From positions 57,621 to 121,620 of the forward strand of contig JAXHLO010000019.1 in NCBI GenBank assembly GCA_034522075.1: a stretch of DNA of 64,000 nucleotides. Direction: 5' to 3'. Origin of the DNA: UBA7803 sp034522075. Its GTDB lineage: Bacteria > Pseudomonadota > Gammaproteobacteria > Pseudomonadales > Azotimanducaceae. Below the pieces are notes generated by a model that had not been told where the DNA came from, ran no database searches, and was given only the letters and a program-made list of their open reading frames with translations. The translations under genes and the position numbers were made by a program. Below, one piece after another: positions 56,668 through 64,000 of the stretch. The first letter of the stretch is position 1. Each line of letters opens with the position of its first letter.

Positions 56668-57861
56668 CTATTCGATGATCTTAACGACGACGCCGGCGCC
56701 GACCGTTCGGCCGCCTTCCCGGATAGCGAAGCGCAGACCGTCGTCCATGGCAATCGGGTTGATCAACGTCACTTCCATGTTCACGTTGTCGCCAGGCATC
56801 ACCATCTCGACACCTTCCGGCAGCTCCACCGTCCCCGTCACGTCCGTCGTGCGGAAATAGAACTGCGGCCGGTAGCCCTGGAAAAACGGCGTGTGCCGCC
56901 CGCCTTCATCCTTCGACAGCACGTATACTTCCGCCTCGAACTTCGTGTGCGGCGTGATCGCTCCCGGCTTCGACAGCACCTGACCGCGCTCCACGTCGTC
57001 GCGCTTCGTACCCCGCAGCAGCACGCCAATGTTCTCGCCAGCCCGGCCTTCGTCCAGCAACTTGCGGAACATCTCCACGCCCGTCACCGTCGTCTTCGTC
57101 GTGTCGCGGATGCCGACAATGGCTACTTCGTCACCCACCTTGATGATCCCGCGCTCGACCCGGCCCGTTACCACCGTGCCGCGACCGGCAATCGAGAATA
57201 CGTCCTCAATGGGCATCAGAAACGGCTGGTCTACCGCACGCTCCGGCTCCGGAATGTACTCGTCCAGCGCTGCGCACCAGCTTCTTCACCGAGCTCCACA
57301 CCGATCTCACCGGTATCGCCTTCCAGCGCCTTCAGCGCGACTGCCGATGACGATCGGCGTGTCGTCTCCCGGAAACTCATAGGCATCCAGAAGTTCGCGG
57401 ACCTCCATCTCGACGAGTTCCAGAAGCTCCTCGTCGTCGACCATGTCCGCCTTGTTCATGTAAACCACGATCCGCGGCACACCCACCTGGCGCGACAGCA
57501 GAATGTGCTCGCGCGTCTGCGGCATCGGGCCGTCCGCCGCCGATACCACCAGAATCGCCCCGTCCATCTGCGCGGCACCCGTGATCATGTTCTTCACGTA
57601 GTCCGCGTGACCCGGACAGTCTACGTGCGCGTAGTGACGCTCCGGCGACTCGTACTCAACGTGCGCCGTCGCAATCGTGATGCCCCGCTCGCGCTCTTCC
57701 GGAGCATTGTCGATCTGGTCGAACGCCCGAACGTCACCGCCAAACTCCTCCGCGCAAACCTTCGTCAGCGCCGCCGTCAGCGTCGTCTTACCATGGTCCA
57801 CGTGACCTATCGTCCCCACATTGATGTGCGGCTTCTTTCGCTCGAATTTCGCTTTGGACAT
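56668..57861 (-). CDS. tufB: Elongation factor Tu (copy B), three 1-base insertions
   Basis: The second tuf gene, in the tRNA-tufB-tRNA-Trp context. It is nearly identical to tufA, but alignment shows three extra single bases at 57270, 57294 and 57339; together they restore frame with one extra codon. As written the reading frame meets TGA at 57309-57307 after 184 residues. Both flanks are perfect EF-Tu sequence (GHVDHGKT at the start, GGRTVGAGVVVKIIE at the end). A consensus error is more likely than a true pseudogene, though a redundant tuf copy could in principle decay. Confidence 0.92.
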
Positions 57862-57931
57862 GGTTGCTCTTTCCTTACTCGCTCTCTAGACGGTTGCGAC
57901 GTGTCGCGGTTTCACTGCATCGGTCATTTAA

Positions 57932-58007
<76 letters not shown>

Positions 58008-58012
58008 CTGCC

Positions 58013-58055
58013 GGTCGGCTGCGCCGACCTTTCTGAGTTTCGCTTCGCGAAACTC
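58013..58055. repeat. Two perfect triloop palindromes between tRNA-Gly and tRNA-Thr
   Basis: 58013-58029 has 7-bp arms GGTCGGC with loop TGC; 58035-58055 has 9-bp arms GAGTTTCGC with loop TTC. A GTCGGG/CCCGAC stem (58057-58074) follows. They lie inside the tRNA-tufB transcript and could be processing or stability elements. Confidence 0.85.
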
Positions 58056-58127
58056 TGTCGGGCCACCACCCGACGCTTAACTGTCCTCTTACCTGATACA
58101 TTCAGGGCCCTGCCGGGCAGGCGCGGG

Positions 58128-58201
<74 letters not shown>

Positions 58202-58232
58202 CTCTTCCTTCATCTGCCTGCCGCGCCGCCTC

Positions 58233-58317
58233 TGGTGGTGGGGGAAGGATTCGAACCTTCGAAGGCTGAGCCGTCAGATTTACAGTCTGATCCCTTTGAC
58301 CGCTCGGGAACCCCACC
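58233..58317 (-). tRNA. tRNA-Tyr (GTA)
   Basis: An 85-nt class II cloverleaf with a long variable arm and encoded CCA: acceptor GGTGGGG/CCCCACC, anticodon stem CAGA/TCTG around CTGTAAA (anticodon GTA), T-loop GGTTCGAATCC. Confidence 0.98.
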
Positions 58318-58471
58318 ATTTAACCAACGTCCCGAGGCGGCAGCACTATCGATCATCTTCGGCTCCGCTTCAGAAACGCAAAACGCACCCTCCGTCCTGC
58401 CGTTTCCGCCCAGACGAGGTGCCTGAAAAAATCTTCTGTCAAAGCAACCACTTGAGTTGCTTGTCACGCCC

Positions 58472-58547
58472 TGGTGCCGCCACAAGGAGTTGAACCCTGG
58501 ACCTTCTCATTACAAGTGAGCTGCTCTACCAGCTGAGCTATGGCGGC
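58472..58547 (-). tRNA. tRNA-Thr (TGT)
   Basis: A 76-nt cloverleaf with encoded CCA: acceptor GCCGCCA/TGGCGGC, anticodon loop CTTGTAA (anticodon TGT, reads ACA/ACG). The outermost anticodon-stem pair is a G-A mismatch. It is the first gene of the tRNA-tufB transcript. Confidence 0.97.
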
Positions 58548-58562
58548 CAAAATGGGAGCGGA

Positions 58563-58591
58563 ATTCTATAGAAACTGCTGCACGGGTGCAA
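58563..58591 (-). promoter_or_regulatory. Promoter of the tRNA-Thr/Tyr/Gly/Thr-tufB operon
   Basis: On the minus strand TTGCAC (58586-58591), a 17-base spacer and TAGAAT (58563-58568); transcription would start about 10 nt before tRNA-Thr(TGT). It overlaps the last codons of the upstream SPOR gene. Confidence 0.55.
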
Positions 58592-59258
58592 TGTCGTTGC
58601 AGTGCCCGGCCGGTGCTATTTGCGGATCCTGGTCCGGCGGTATCCGGGCCATGAGGTGGTAGGCCCTGTGCGCACGCTCCAATGGCTCCACGCCGGCGTC
58701 ATAGCCGAGATCCGCCAGGTGCCGGCGCCGCGTTTCTGCGCCGGCCGGCCGGCTGAACACGCCGGCGGCCAGGACATTGCCCGCCTCCCCGCGCCGCAGC
58801 AGGTAGCTGTCCACGTCCTGGCTGCGCAGCTCCCGGATGGCCCGGTCCACCGCGTCCCGGCTGCCGCCAACACGCAGTGTTACCAGAAAGTCGGCGCTGG
58901 CGGAAACCTGAGCCTCGAAAATCTCGAAGCTGGCGGGACTCAGCGCCAGTTGCCGGGCGACAGTCTCGGCTTCCCGGGCATCGGCAAACGGCCCCCAGGC
59001 CAGGCACACAGGGACGGGCTGGCGTACGGCGACCCGTTTGGCCACAGGCGGGGCGGTAACCGGAGTGACCCGCCGGGCATCGGCGGCGAGTTTCAGCCGG
59101 GGTGATTCGACCGTCGGGCGTGATTCGCCGGCCGATTCACCGGAAGCCCCCGCCGACGGCCAGAAATGGGCTGCCGGTAACATCAGGTTTGCAGCCAGCA
59201 CGACCGTCAGAAACAGCGTCGATGGGCGCATCCAGGCGGATTGGGCGGGCATGAGCAT
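58566..59258 (-). CDS. SPOR-domain protein, membrane-anchored
   Basis: The 230-residue protein has one N-terminal hydrophobic segment (LFLTVVLAANLMLPAAHFW, about 14-32), a low-complexity linker, then SPOR-like repeats (VCLAWGPFADAREAETVARQ, DFLVTLRVGGSRDAVDRAIR, AAGVFSRPAGAETRRRHLAD), the fold that binds denuded peptidoglycan at division sites. A later start at 59231 (MRPSTLF) is equally possible. In many relatives a SPOR protein occurs here next to birA and coaX; coaX is absent from this window. Confidence 0.8.
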   Translation of the reverse strand: MLMPAQSAWMRPSTLFLTVVLAANLMLPAAHFWPSAGASGESAGESRPTVESPRLKLAADARRVTPVTAPPVAKRVAVRQPVPVCLAWGPFADAREAETVARQLALSPASFEIFEAQVSASADFLVTLRVGGSRDAVDRAIRELRSQDVDSYLLRRGEAGNVLAAGVFSRPAGAETRRRHLADLGYDAGVEPLERAHRAYHLMARIPPDQDPQIAPAGHCNDIAPVQQFL

Positions 59259-59368
59259 ATTGCCAGGTTACTTGATATGAAGCCTGCTCCCGCAGGCGGC
59301 ACAATGTTGTCACCACGACCGGCGCTGCACAAGATACCGGTTCACGATTCGCCGCGCAGATCCTCGAG

Positions 59369-60307
59369 TCAGGTCCGGCGCAGGGATACCTCGCCGCCGT
59401 GGAAGTTCTTCGGGCCCTCAGGCGTATCGAGTATCAGCTCGCCGCCCTGTGCAACGCCGCTGACCACGCCGAATTGCGCACCGTCACCGGCCAGGACCTG
59501 GCATTCGCGACCCTGGTAGCAGTGGCGTTGATTGAAGGCCGGGATGAAAGGCACGAAACCAACACGGGCGAATTCGTCCAGAAACTCCACCACGCTCGAG
59601 GTAATGGCCGCTACCAGGCGACTGCGCTCCGGTGCCGCAGCCACACTGGCCAGGTCGGCAACGGCGTCGGGCAGGCCGCGCCGGGCGCTATCCGGCAATG
59701 AAACGTTCAGCCCCAGCCCGACTACCAGTTCCGTGCCCTGCGCCTGAGCCAACTCGATGAGGATACCGCCGAGCTTGGCCTCATTGAGCAACAGGTCGTT
59801 GGGCCATTTGAGCGCCAATCCGTCAATGCCGAACTGCTCCAGGGCATCCAGGGCAGCCAGACCCACCACCAGGCTGGCCCCGCCCAGGTCGGCTGCTGGT
59901 CGATCCACGGCGATCCCCATGGAAATGGCCAGATTGGCGCCGAACGGACTCATCCAGCGGCGCCCGCGCCGGCCGCGGCCGCTCAACTGCAGTTCCGCCG
60001 TATACAGGCTGCCATTTACCGGGGCGTGCCTGGCGCGCTCCATGAGTTCAGCGTTGGTCGACCCCACCACCGGCAGAACCTCCAGTGACACCAGCCAGTT
60101 GCGGGCACGCCGTGACAGGCCGCGGCGAATCTCCTCGGCGGACAGCGGGTCGAATGGAGCGGCCGGAATCACCCACGCACCTTGCTCCAGCAGGCCAAAG
60201 TCCTCGAGACGTTGGTCAGCGGGCCAGGAATCCCGCGGCGCACGGCCGTCACGCGCCAGCACCGTAAAGAACTCTGTGAAGGTCATAGCCGCCACTTTCA
60301 CCACCAT
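59369..60307 (-). CDS. birA: Biotin--[acetyl-CoA carboxylase] ligase, reduced N-terminus
   Basis: BirA activates biotin and attaches it to carboxylase carrier proteins. The catalytic domain is complete: GSTNAELMER, the biotin/AMP loop SGRGRRGRRWMSPFGANL, KWPNDLLLNEAKLGGIL and the C-terminal domain ending HGGEVSLRR. The first 60 residues are about 15 shorter than in E. coli BirA, and I do not recognise the recognition helix of the winged helix, so repressor activity is doubtful. Start: ATG 60307, or ATG 60286 (MTFTEFF), which I consider equally likely. Confidence 0.93.
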   Translation of the reverse strand: MVVKVAAMTFTEFFTVLARDGRAPRDSWPADQRLEDFGLLEQGAWVIPAAPFDPLSAEEIRRGLSRRARNWLVSLEVLPVVGSTNAELMERARHAPVNGSLYTAELQLSGRGRRGRRWMSPFGANLAISMGIAVDRPAADLGGASLVVGLAALDALEQFGIDGLALKWPNDLLLNEAKLGGILIELAQAQGTELVVGLGLNVSLPDSARRGLPDAVADLASVAAAPERSRLVAAITSSVVEFLDEFARVGFVPFIPAFNQRHCYQGRECQVLAGDGAQFGVVSGVAQGGELILDTPEGPKNFHGGEVSLRRT

Positions 60308-60522
60308 TCAACGTGAGTTACCGGACCCATGAACCCCACGAAGCTCCGTCGCTCAATCAGTGAAAATCCGGCTGGGCAGAGATACACTCCTCGAGTGCCA
60401 ACGTCCAGTTCAGCGCCTTTCCAAACTTCCGGGCTGTTGTACGCCCTTCGCCTTTCCGCCGCCGACCTGGCGTCAGTCTTACCGCCACGGCGTTTACCTA
60501 CAGGATATCCTGATAAGCGGCG

Positions 60523-61550
60523 ATGATAATCGGCAAGATAGAAACCATCGATAGTGGGGACCAGGTCAGATTTCAAACTGAAGGCCGCAACATCCCAGCG
60601 CCGCCAGTTCCACAATAGCGTTTGGTGTCGGGCCGCCATGGGCACAATATGTGGATTGCGAAGTGCACGATGCATTCCATCAGCGCTTTTGCAGACGATG
60701 TATTGCGGTGAAGACATCGTCTGAGAGGGTCATCTCCTGAAAGCTGTACTACAACATCAGCAACTTTCTGGTCCCGATGCAGCGCTGCATCATGCCTTAC
60801 CTCAGCGTCAGCACGATCAACCCCGCCGGCTTACGTTCGGCGCAGACCAGTTCCAGCGGCGTTGCGACCGGCATCTCAGGCGGCGTTGACTCCTTTACTC
60901 AATTGCCAGTCATTCGCAGGCCAGTGTTCCACACAGCTACCGGTTGACGCACCTTCTGTATAGTTGTCACAGATCCAAGGCGGGCAAAAAGGACAGCCTG
61001 GCGCTCGCACGACTCGAGACCGTGAGTAAATCTGCTGCAAACAGTCGCCTTCCGTTGGTGAGAGTGGACACCAATCACAGCGATTTCTCCAAGATCAAGT
61101 ACCAGAATGCTCACTCATTCAGAATCTGGCCTCTGCAGTTCTTCTGTAATAGGTACTGCTGGAAAATACTACTACTCATCCGGGCTCGCCTATCCAGACA
61201 GCCACCTGAAGGAGCGATGGATGTGCCGATTTTACCGGTTCGCAGTGCCGCTGCTCTCTACGGAAAAGCTTGAATGCATTCCGTTTGGAGGTCAGACCGA
61301 TAGGACCAACAAGACCCTCGTGCCGTCGCCGACTATCCGCCTGCCAGAGAACATCTCAACGCTTGCGTTTCCCGACATGGGCGGAGCGGACAACTGCTCC
61401 GTGTGCCGCAAATGCTGCAGGACGCTGTTGACCTTCGAGATTCAGGACAGGATTGCCGCGTTCGCAGCGGTCTTTGATCTCCGCAAATATCAGGCTGTAA
61501 GAAACCGGTTCATATTCAAGGTTCTGAGAAAACCTGCAGGGACCCTTTGA
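60523..61550 (+). pseudogene. PP-loop ATPase-like protein of glycan loci, frameshifted
   Basis: Pieces in different plus-strand frames line up into one protein: MIIGKIETIDSGDQVRFQT (60523), AQYVDCEVHDAF (about 60638), KLYYNISNFLVP (about 60739), the PP-loop VATGISGGVDSF (about 60855), THLLYS...RLPLVRVDTNHSDFS (60947-61096), KYYYSSGLAYPDSHLKERW (about 61160), PLLSTEKLECIPFGGQTDR (about 61248), and NCSVCRKCCRTLLTFEIQDR (about 61390), ending at 61550. SGGVDS is the ATP-pyrophosphatase loop; the C-terminal Cys cluster resembles a family I associate with polysaccharide clusters. At least three frame breaks and an in-frame TGA (about 60736) are present. The family assignment is tentative. Confidence 0.55.
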
Positions 61551-61719
61551 ACAAAGAAATCATCGGCCTTGCCAGGCAGAACGGATTCAGCTTTCCTCTT
61601 CGGGTTGCACTGCCGGCAAGAATATCCGCGGCCGTCTTTGCCTGATGCAGTGGCGAAGGCCGGCGAAAGAGGCATCAGAAAAGTGAAGCGAGTGTTCCGA
61701 TCACGATGTTCAAAGAGCC
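61551..61719. other. Short spacer, nothing recognised
   Basis: This lies between the ends of two convergent broken genes. I see no coding or structural signal. Confidence 0.4.
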
Positions 61720-62284
61720 TTAGCGGCGCCGGGCAAGCGAGCTAGCCCTCCGGGAGTGCGGCGCTCGAGAATGGGAGAAACCTGAACCGTTCCAAGCTGC
61801 CCGAGAACCACTCCGCAATCCCTCAAGGTCGATAGGGAAGCTCCGTACCAACCCTTCTCGACAGGATTCCAACTCCGGTCCCGCGCTGGCGGCCATGAGA
61901 CTGTCGACGCTCATGGCTGCTATTTCAGTGGGCAGGTATCCGCGCGGATTGTCCAATCCAGTGGCAGCGTAGTGGTCGCGGAACTTCCAGCCATACCCTC
62001 GCACAGAGTCCGAAGCGACGACCCACCAGGCCGGAATCGACAAGGCCTCGGCGACGACAAGCCCGTGCAGGCTCGAAGAAAGAACGCACTCGCAGGCCGA
62101 TATCTGTTTCAGGACCTCCAGGCGGATCGAATACATCAATCCAGCATACCTTGCAAAAAGCATTGCCCAACCCGGAAATCGTGCTCGACGTAGCGTCTTT
62201 GTAGTGGGGGACAATGCCGACCCGGAATCGCTTGTCCAGGCGTCGTTCCGGCAGCAGGTCGGCCGCAAGTAATCCCGGATCGCC
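61720..62284 (-). pseudogene. Polysaccharide pyruvyl transferase, C-terminal part
   Basis: The minus strand, read from the IS630 edge, gives LGDPGLLAADLLPERRLDKR, RVGIVPHYKD, then after a frame break near 62110-62190 VLKQISACECVLSSSLHGLV and VAEALSIPAWWVVASDSVRG, the conserved C-terminal half of the WcaK/AmsJ pyruvyl transferase family. This enzyme adds pyruvate ketals to surface glycans. The 5' part of the gene lies on the other side of the insertion element (63465-63782). Confidence 0.75.
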
Positions 62285-62286
62285 TA

Positions 62287-63462
62287 GTGTGGTGTAACGC
62301 AATTAGTGTTAATTAATATCAGATGCGATATGGTAGATACTCCAACGAGCGGGAGTTGGGGTATGGCGCGTCCGATATCGATTCTGGAAATCACCGACGA
62401 GGAGCGCAAGGAGCTCACGCGCCGGGTCCGTGCGAGCACCACGGCAAAACGTGATCACCGGCGTGCGGAGATCATTCTACTACGCAGCGAAGGGTTGTCG
62501 CAGAGAGAGGTCGCGGAACGCCTGGGTATCAACATCGTCTTGGTAAATCGTTGGTGTCAGCGTTTCGAGCGAGACGGACTGGAAGGCCTGAACGATCAGT
62601 CTGGAAGAGGCCGGAGGCCGTCGGTGCCCGTCGAGAAGGTGCAGCGGGTGGTGACGGAGGCCGGGCGCAAACCGGGCCCGGGCCGCCAGCGCTGGAGCAC
62701 CCGCAGTTTGGCTGATGCGGTTGGCGTCTCGCATACCACCGTGCACCGGGTGTGGCGGAACAACGACCTCAAGCCCCACCTTACGGAAGCGTTCAAACTC
62801 TCCAATGACCCTGCCTTCGAAGAGAAGTTCTGGGACGTGATCGGTCTGTATCTCAATCCCCCGGAACGGGCCCTGGTGCTCTGCTGTGACGAGAAAAGTC
62901 AGTGCCAGGCTCTCGAACGCACCCAGCCGGGCTTGCCCTTGGGAATCGGCCATATCCGCACCCGCACACATGACTACATCCGCCACGGCACGATCACATT
63001 GTTTGCCGCCTTGAATTATCTCAACGGCAAGCTCATCAGTCGCGTGGAGGCACGCCATACCCACGTCGAGTGGCTGCGTTTTCTCAAACAAATCGAACGC
63101 GAAACGCCGAAAGGCCTGGACATACACCTGATCGTCGACAACTACTGTACGCACAAGCATCAGAAAGTTCGTGACTGGCTGGCCAAGCGACCGCGCTTTC
63201 ACATCCACTTTACGCCCACCAGCAGTTCCTGGATGAATCTGGTCGAGCGCTTCTTTGCCGATCTCACTCGGGAAGTGGTGCGAGACGGCAGCTTCGCCAG
63301 CGTCCGCGCTCTGGTCATGGACATCGAAAGTTTTCTGGCACAACGCAACGAGAATCCGAAGCCGTATCGCTGGCACGCCAAAGGTGAGGAGATCCTCGCG
63401 AAGATCGATCGAGCAAGAGCATCCATCAACAATTAATTAACGCCATTTAGGTTACAGGACAC
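62287..63462 (+). mobile_element. IS630-family insertion sequence, apparently complete
   Basis: A 1176-bp element bounded by TA on both sides (62285-62286 and 63463-63464), the target duplication of IS630/Tc1 elements. The ends are imperfect terminal inverted repeats: GTGTGGTGTAAC (left) and GTGTCCTGTAAC (right, inverted), each followed, 21 bases in, by GTTAATTAAT (62308-62317; inverted at 63432-63441). It carries one intact transposase. Confidence 0.92.
62363..63436 (+). CDS. IS630-family DDE transposase
   Basis: From the ATG at 62363 (MARPISILEITDEERKELTR, GGAG upstream) there are 357 residues; the frame also opens earlier, inside the terminal repeat. A helix-turn-helix (LSQREVAERLGINIVLVNRW) and a second DNA-binding region (RSLADAVGVSHTTVHRVWRN) are followed by the DDE triad: CCDEKSQCQAL, HLIVDNYCTH and SSWMNLVERFF. 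All three acidic residues are present and there is no frameshift, so it is likely active or was recently so. Confidence 0.93.
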   Translation: MARPISILEITDEERKELTRRVRASTTAKRDHRRAEIILLRSEGLSQREVAERLGINIVLVNRWCQRFERDGLEGLNDQSGRGRRPSVPVEKVQRVVTEAGRKPGPGRQRWSTRSLADAVGVSHTTVHRVWRNNDLKPHLTEAFKLSNDPAFEEKFWDVIGLYLNPPERALVLCCDEKSQCQALERTQPGLPLGIGHIRTRTHDYIRHGTITLFAALNYLNGKLISRVEARHTHVEWLRFLKQIERETPKGLDIHLIVDNYCTHKHQKVRDWLAKRPRFHIHFTPTSSSWMNLVERFFADLTREVVRDGSFASVRALVMDIESFLAQRNENPKPYRWHAKGEEILAKIDRARASINN

Positions 63463-63464
63463 TA

Positions 63465-63782
63465 GCGCAACAGCCGGGGGATCCGACAGCAAACTGGCCG
63501 TGAGGGGCCCCCGCAGAGCGTGGTACTTGTGGCGGCTCCGACGTACGGAGGTTTCCTCAATGGAACTCCCGTACCCCAAACGTCGAGCCGCCGGGTGTAC
63601 CAGCGCTCCGGGGAAGCCTATCGAACAAACTGCCGATTGCCACCAGGTCGCAACGCTATCACAATCGGCGCAAAACTCTACCCGCCGCCCGCTGGGGCGT
63701 TTCGGAGGCAGACAAGCGGGGACAGCCAGTCGCCAAAATTCGGTTTGGAGCGGGACCAGTAGAGTTTTAGGGGGGCCTTCAT
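63465..63782 (-). pseudogene. Polysaccharide pyruvyl transferase, N-terminal part
   Basis: From the ATG at 63782 the minus strand reads MKAPLKLYWSRSKPNFGDWL and SPLVC, a typical pyruvyl-transferase N-terminus. After a frame break near 63690-63720 it continues GRRVEFCADCD, with DLVAIGSLFDRLPR in another frame, then SSIEETSVRRSRHKYHALRG and PLTASLLSDPPAVAL up to the IS630 edge. Joined across the insertion, AVAL continues directly into GDPGLLA. Several frame breaks show decay or sequence errors in addition to the insertion. Confidence 0.72.
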
Positions 63783-63880
63783 TGCACGCCAAACAGTACG
63801 CCAAAAGCCCTGAGAACGGAACGTTCCGCCGCGCCACGAGCGCTGGCGGCGGACTTCCCCCGGTTCGGTGGACGGTTTGT

Positions 63881-64000
63881 TTAGCACGTGGCGGTCCGTG
63901 CTGAGTTGATGCTCTCATACTCTGTGGGGCTGACATAGTTCAAGAAGGAATGCCGCCGCCGGGTGTTGTAAAACCCTTCGATGTACTCGAAGACAATGCG
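63881..64000 (-). CDS. IS3-family transposase OrfB, C-terminal end (runs off window)
   Basis: The last 39 codons read IVFEYIEGFYNTRRRHSFLN then YVSPTEYESINSARTATC and a stop at 63881, the typical end of the rve/DDE integrase domain of IS3-group OrfB. The rest lies beyond position 64000. It suggests a second insertion sequence next to the broken glycan gene. Confidence 0.88.
   Translation of the reverse strand, partial: RIVFEYIEGFYNTRRRHSFLNYVSPTEYESINSARTATC

Noticed and set aside
60298..60717. 139-codon minus-strand frame upstream of birA
   Set aside because: It runs antisense to the PP-loop pseudogene and has no recognisable features.
60730..60742. In-frame TGA in the PP-loop gene as selenocysteine
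   Set aside because: Neighbouring frame breaks and the lack of a conserved Cys at this position make decay or error more likely.

Overview
The window comes from a GC-rich gammaproteobacterium. The evidence is gene order: the chain tRNA-Thr/Tyr/Gly/Thr - tufB - tRNA-Trp - secE - nusG - rplKAJL - rpoBC - rpsLG - fusA - tufA - S10/spc/alpha operons is the classic gammaproteobacterial superoperon, and lolB, hemA-prfA-prmC, lipB-ybeD-dacA-rlpA-mltB-rodA-mrdA and ssb/uvrA are also arranged in that lineage's way. I cannot place it to genus. Almost everything is housekeeping; only the last 3.7 kb (60.3-64.0 kb) is accessory and degraded.

Layout. 1-4.9 kb (minus): partial membrane protein, ychF, pth, rplY, prs, tRNA-Gln, lolB. 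4.9-8.9 kb (plus): hemA, prfA, prmC, a MoeB/ThiF-type E1 enzyme. 8.9-19.2 kb (minus): lipB, ybeD, dacA, rlpA, mltB, rodA, mrdA, rlmH, rsfS, nadD, proA and a LON-domain protein, a tightly packed cell-wall elongation and metabolism cluster with many overlapping genes. 19.2-19.9 kb: a repeat-rich spacer. 19.9-25.3 kb: uppP, ssb (minus), uvrA and an acyl-lipid desaturase, the last two broken by many single-base insertions. 25.3-58.6 kb (minus): the ribosome/RNA polymerase/translation-factor superoperon with five of the window's six tRNA genes. 58.6-60.3 kb: SPOR-domain protein and birA. 60.5-64 kb: a frameshifted PP-loop protein, a polysaccharide pyruvyl transferase split by an IS630-type element, and the end of an IS3-type transposase.

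Three themes go beyond routine annotation. First, a family of REP-like palindromes (GTGGGAGCG ... CGCTCCCAC) occurs eight times between 31 and 57 kb, always between or at the very end of essential translation/transcription genes; one copy has been translated into a 31-residue C-terminal tail on NusG and another abuts and supplies the rplF stop codon. Second, perfect short palindromes with 3-base loops recur in spacers, above all between rplA and rplJ. Third, single-base insertions are concentrated in a few patches (uvrA/desaturase, rpoC, tufB, mrdA, 60-64 kb) while other genes are clean; because rpoC, tuf and mrdA are involved, most are probably consensus errors in the sequence, and the intact tufA copy allows a direct comparison.

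No CRISPR array, phage, toxin/antitoxin or defence system was seen. The IS630 insertion is well documented by the sequence: excising it with one TA copy restores the reading frame of the interrupted glycan-modifying gene exactly.
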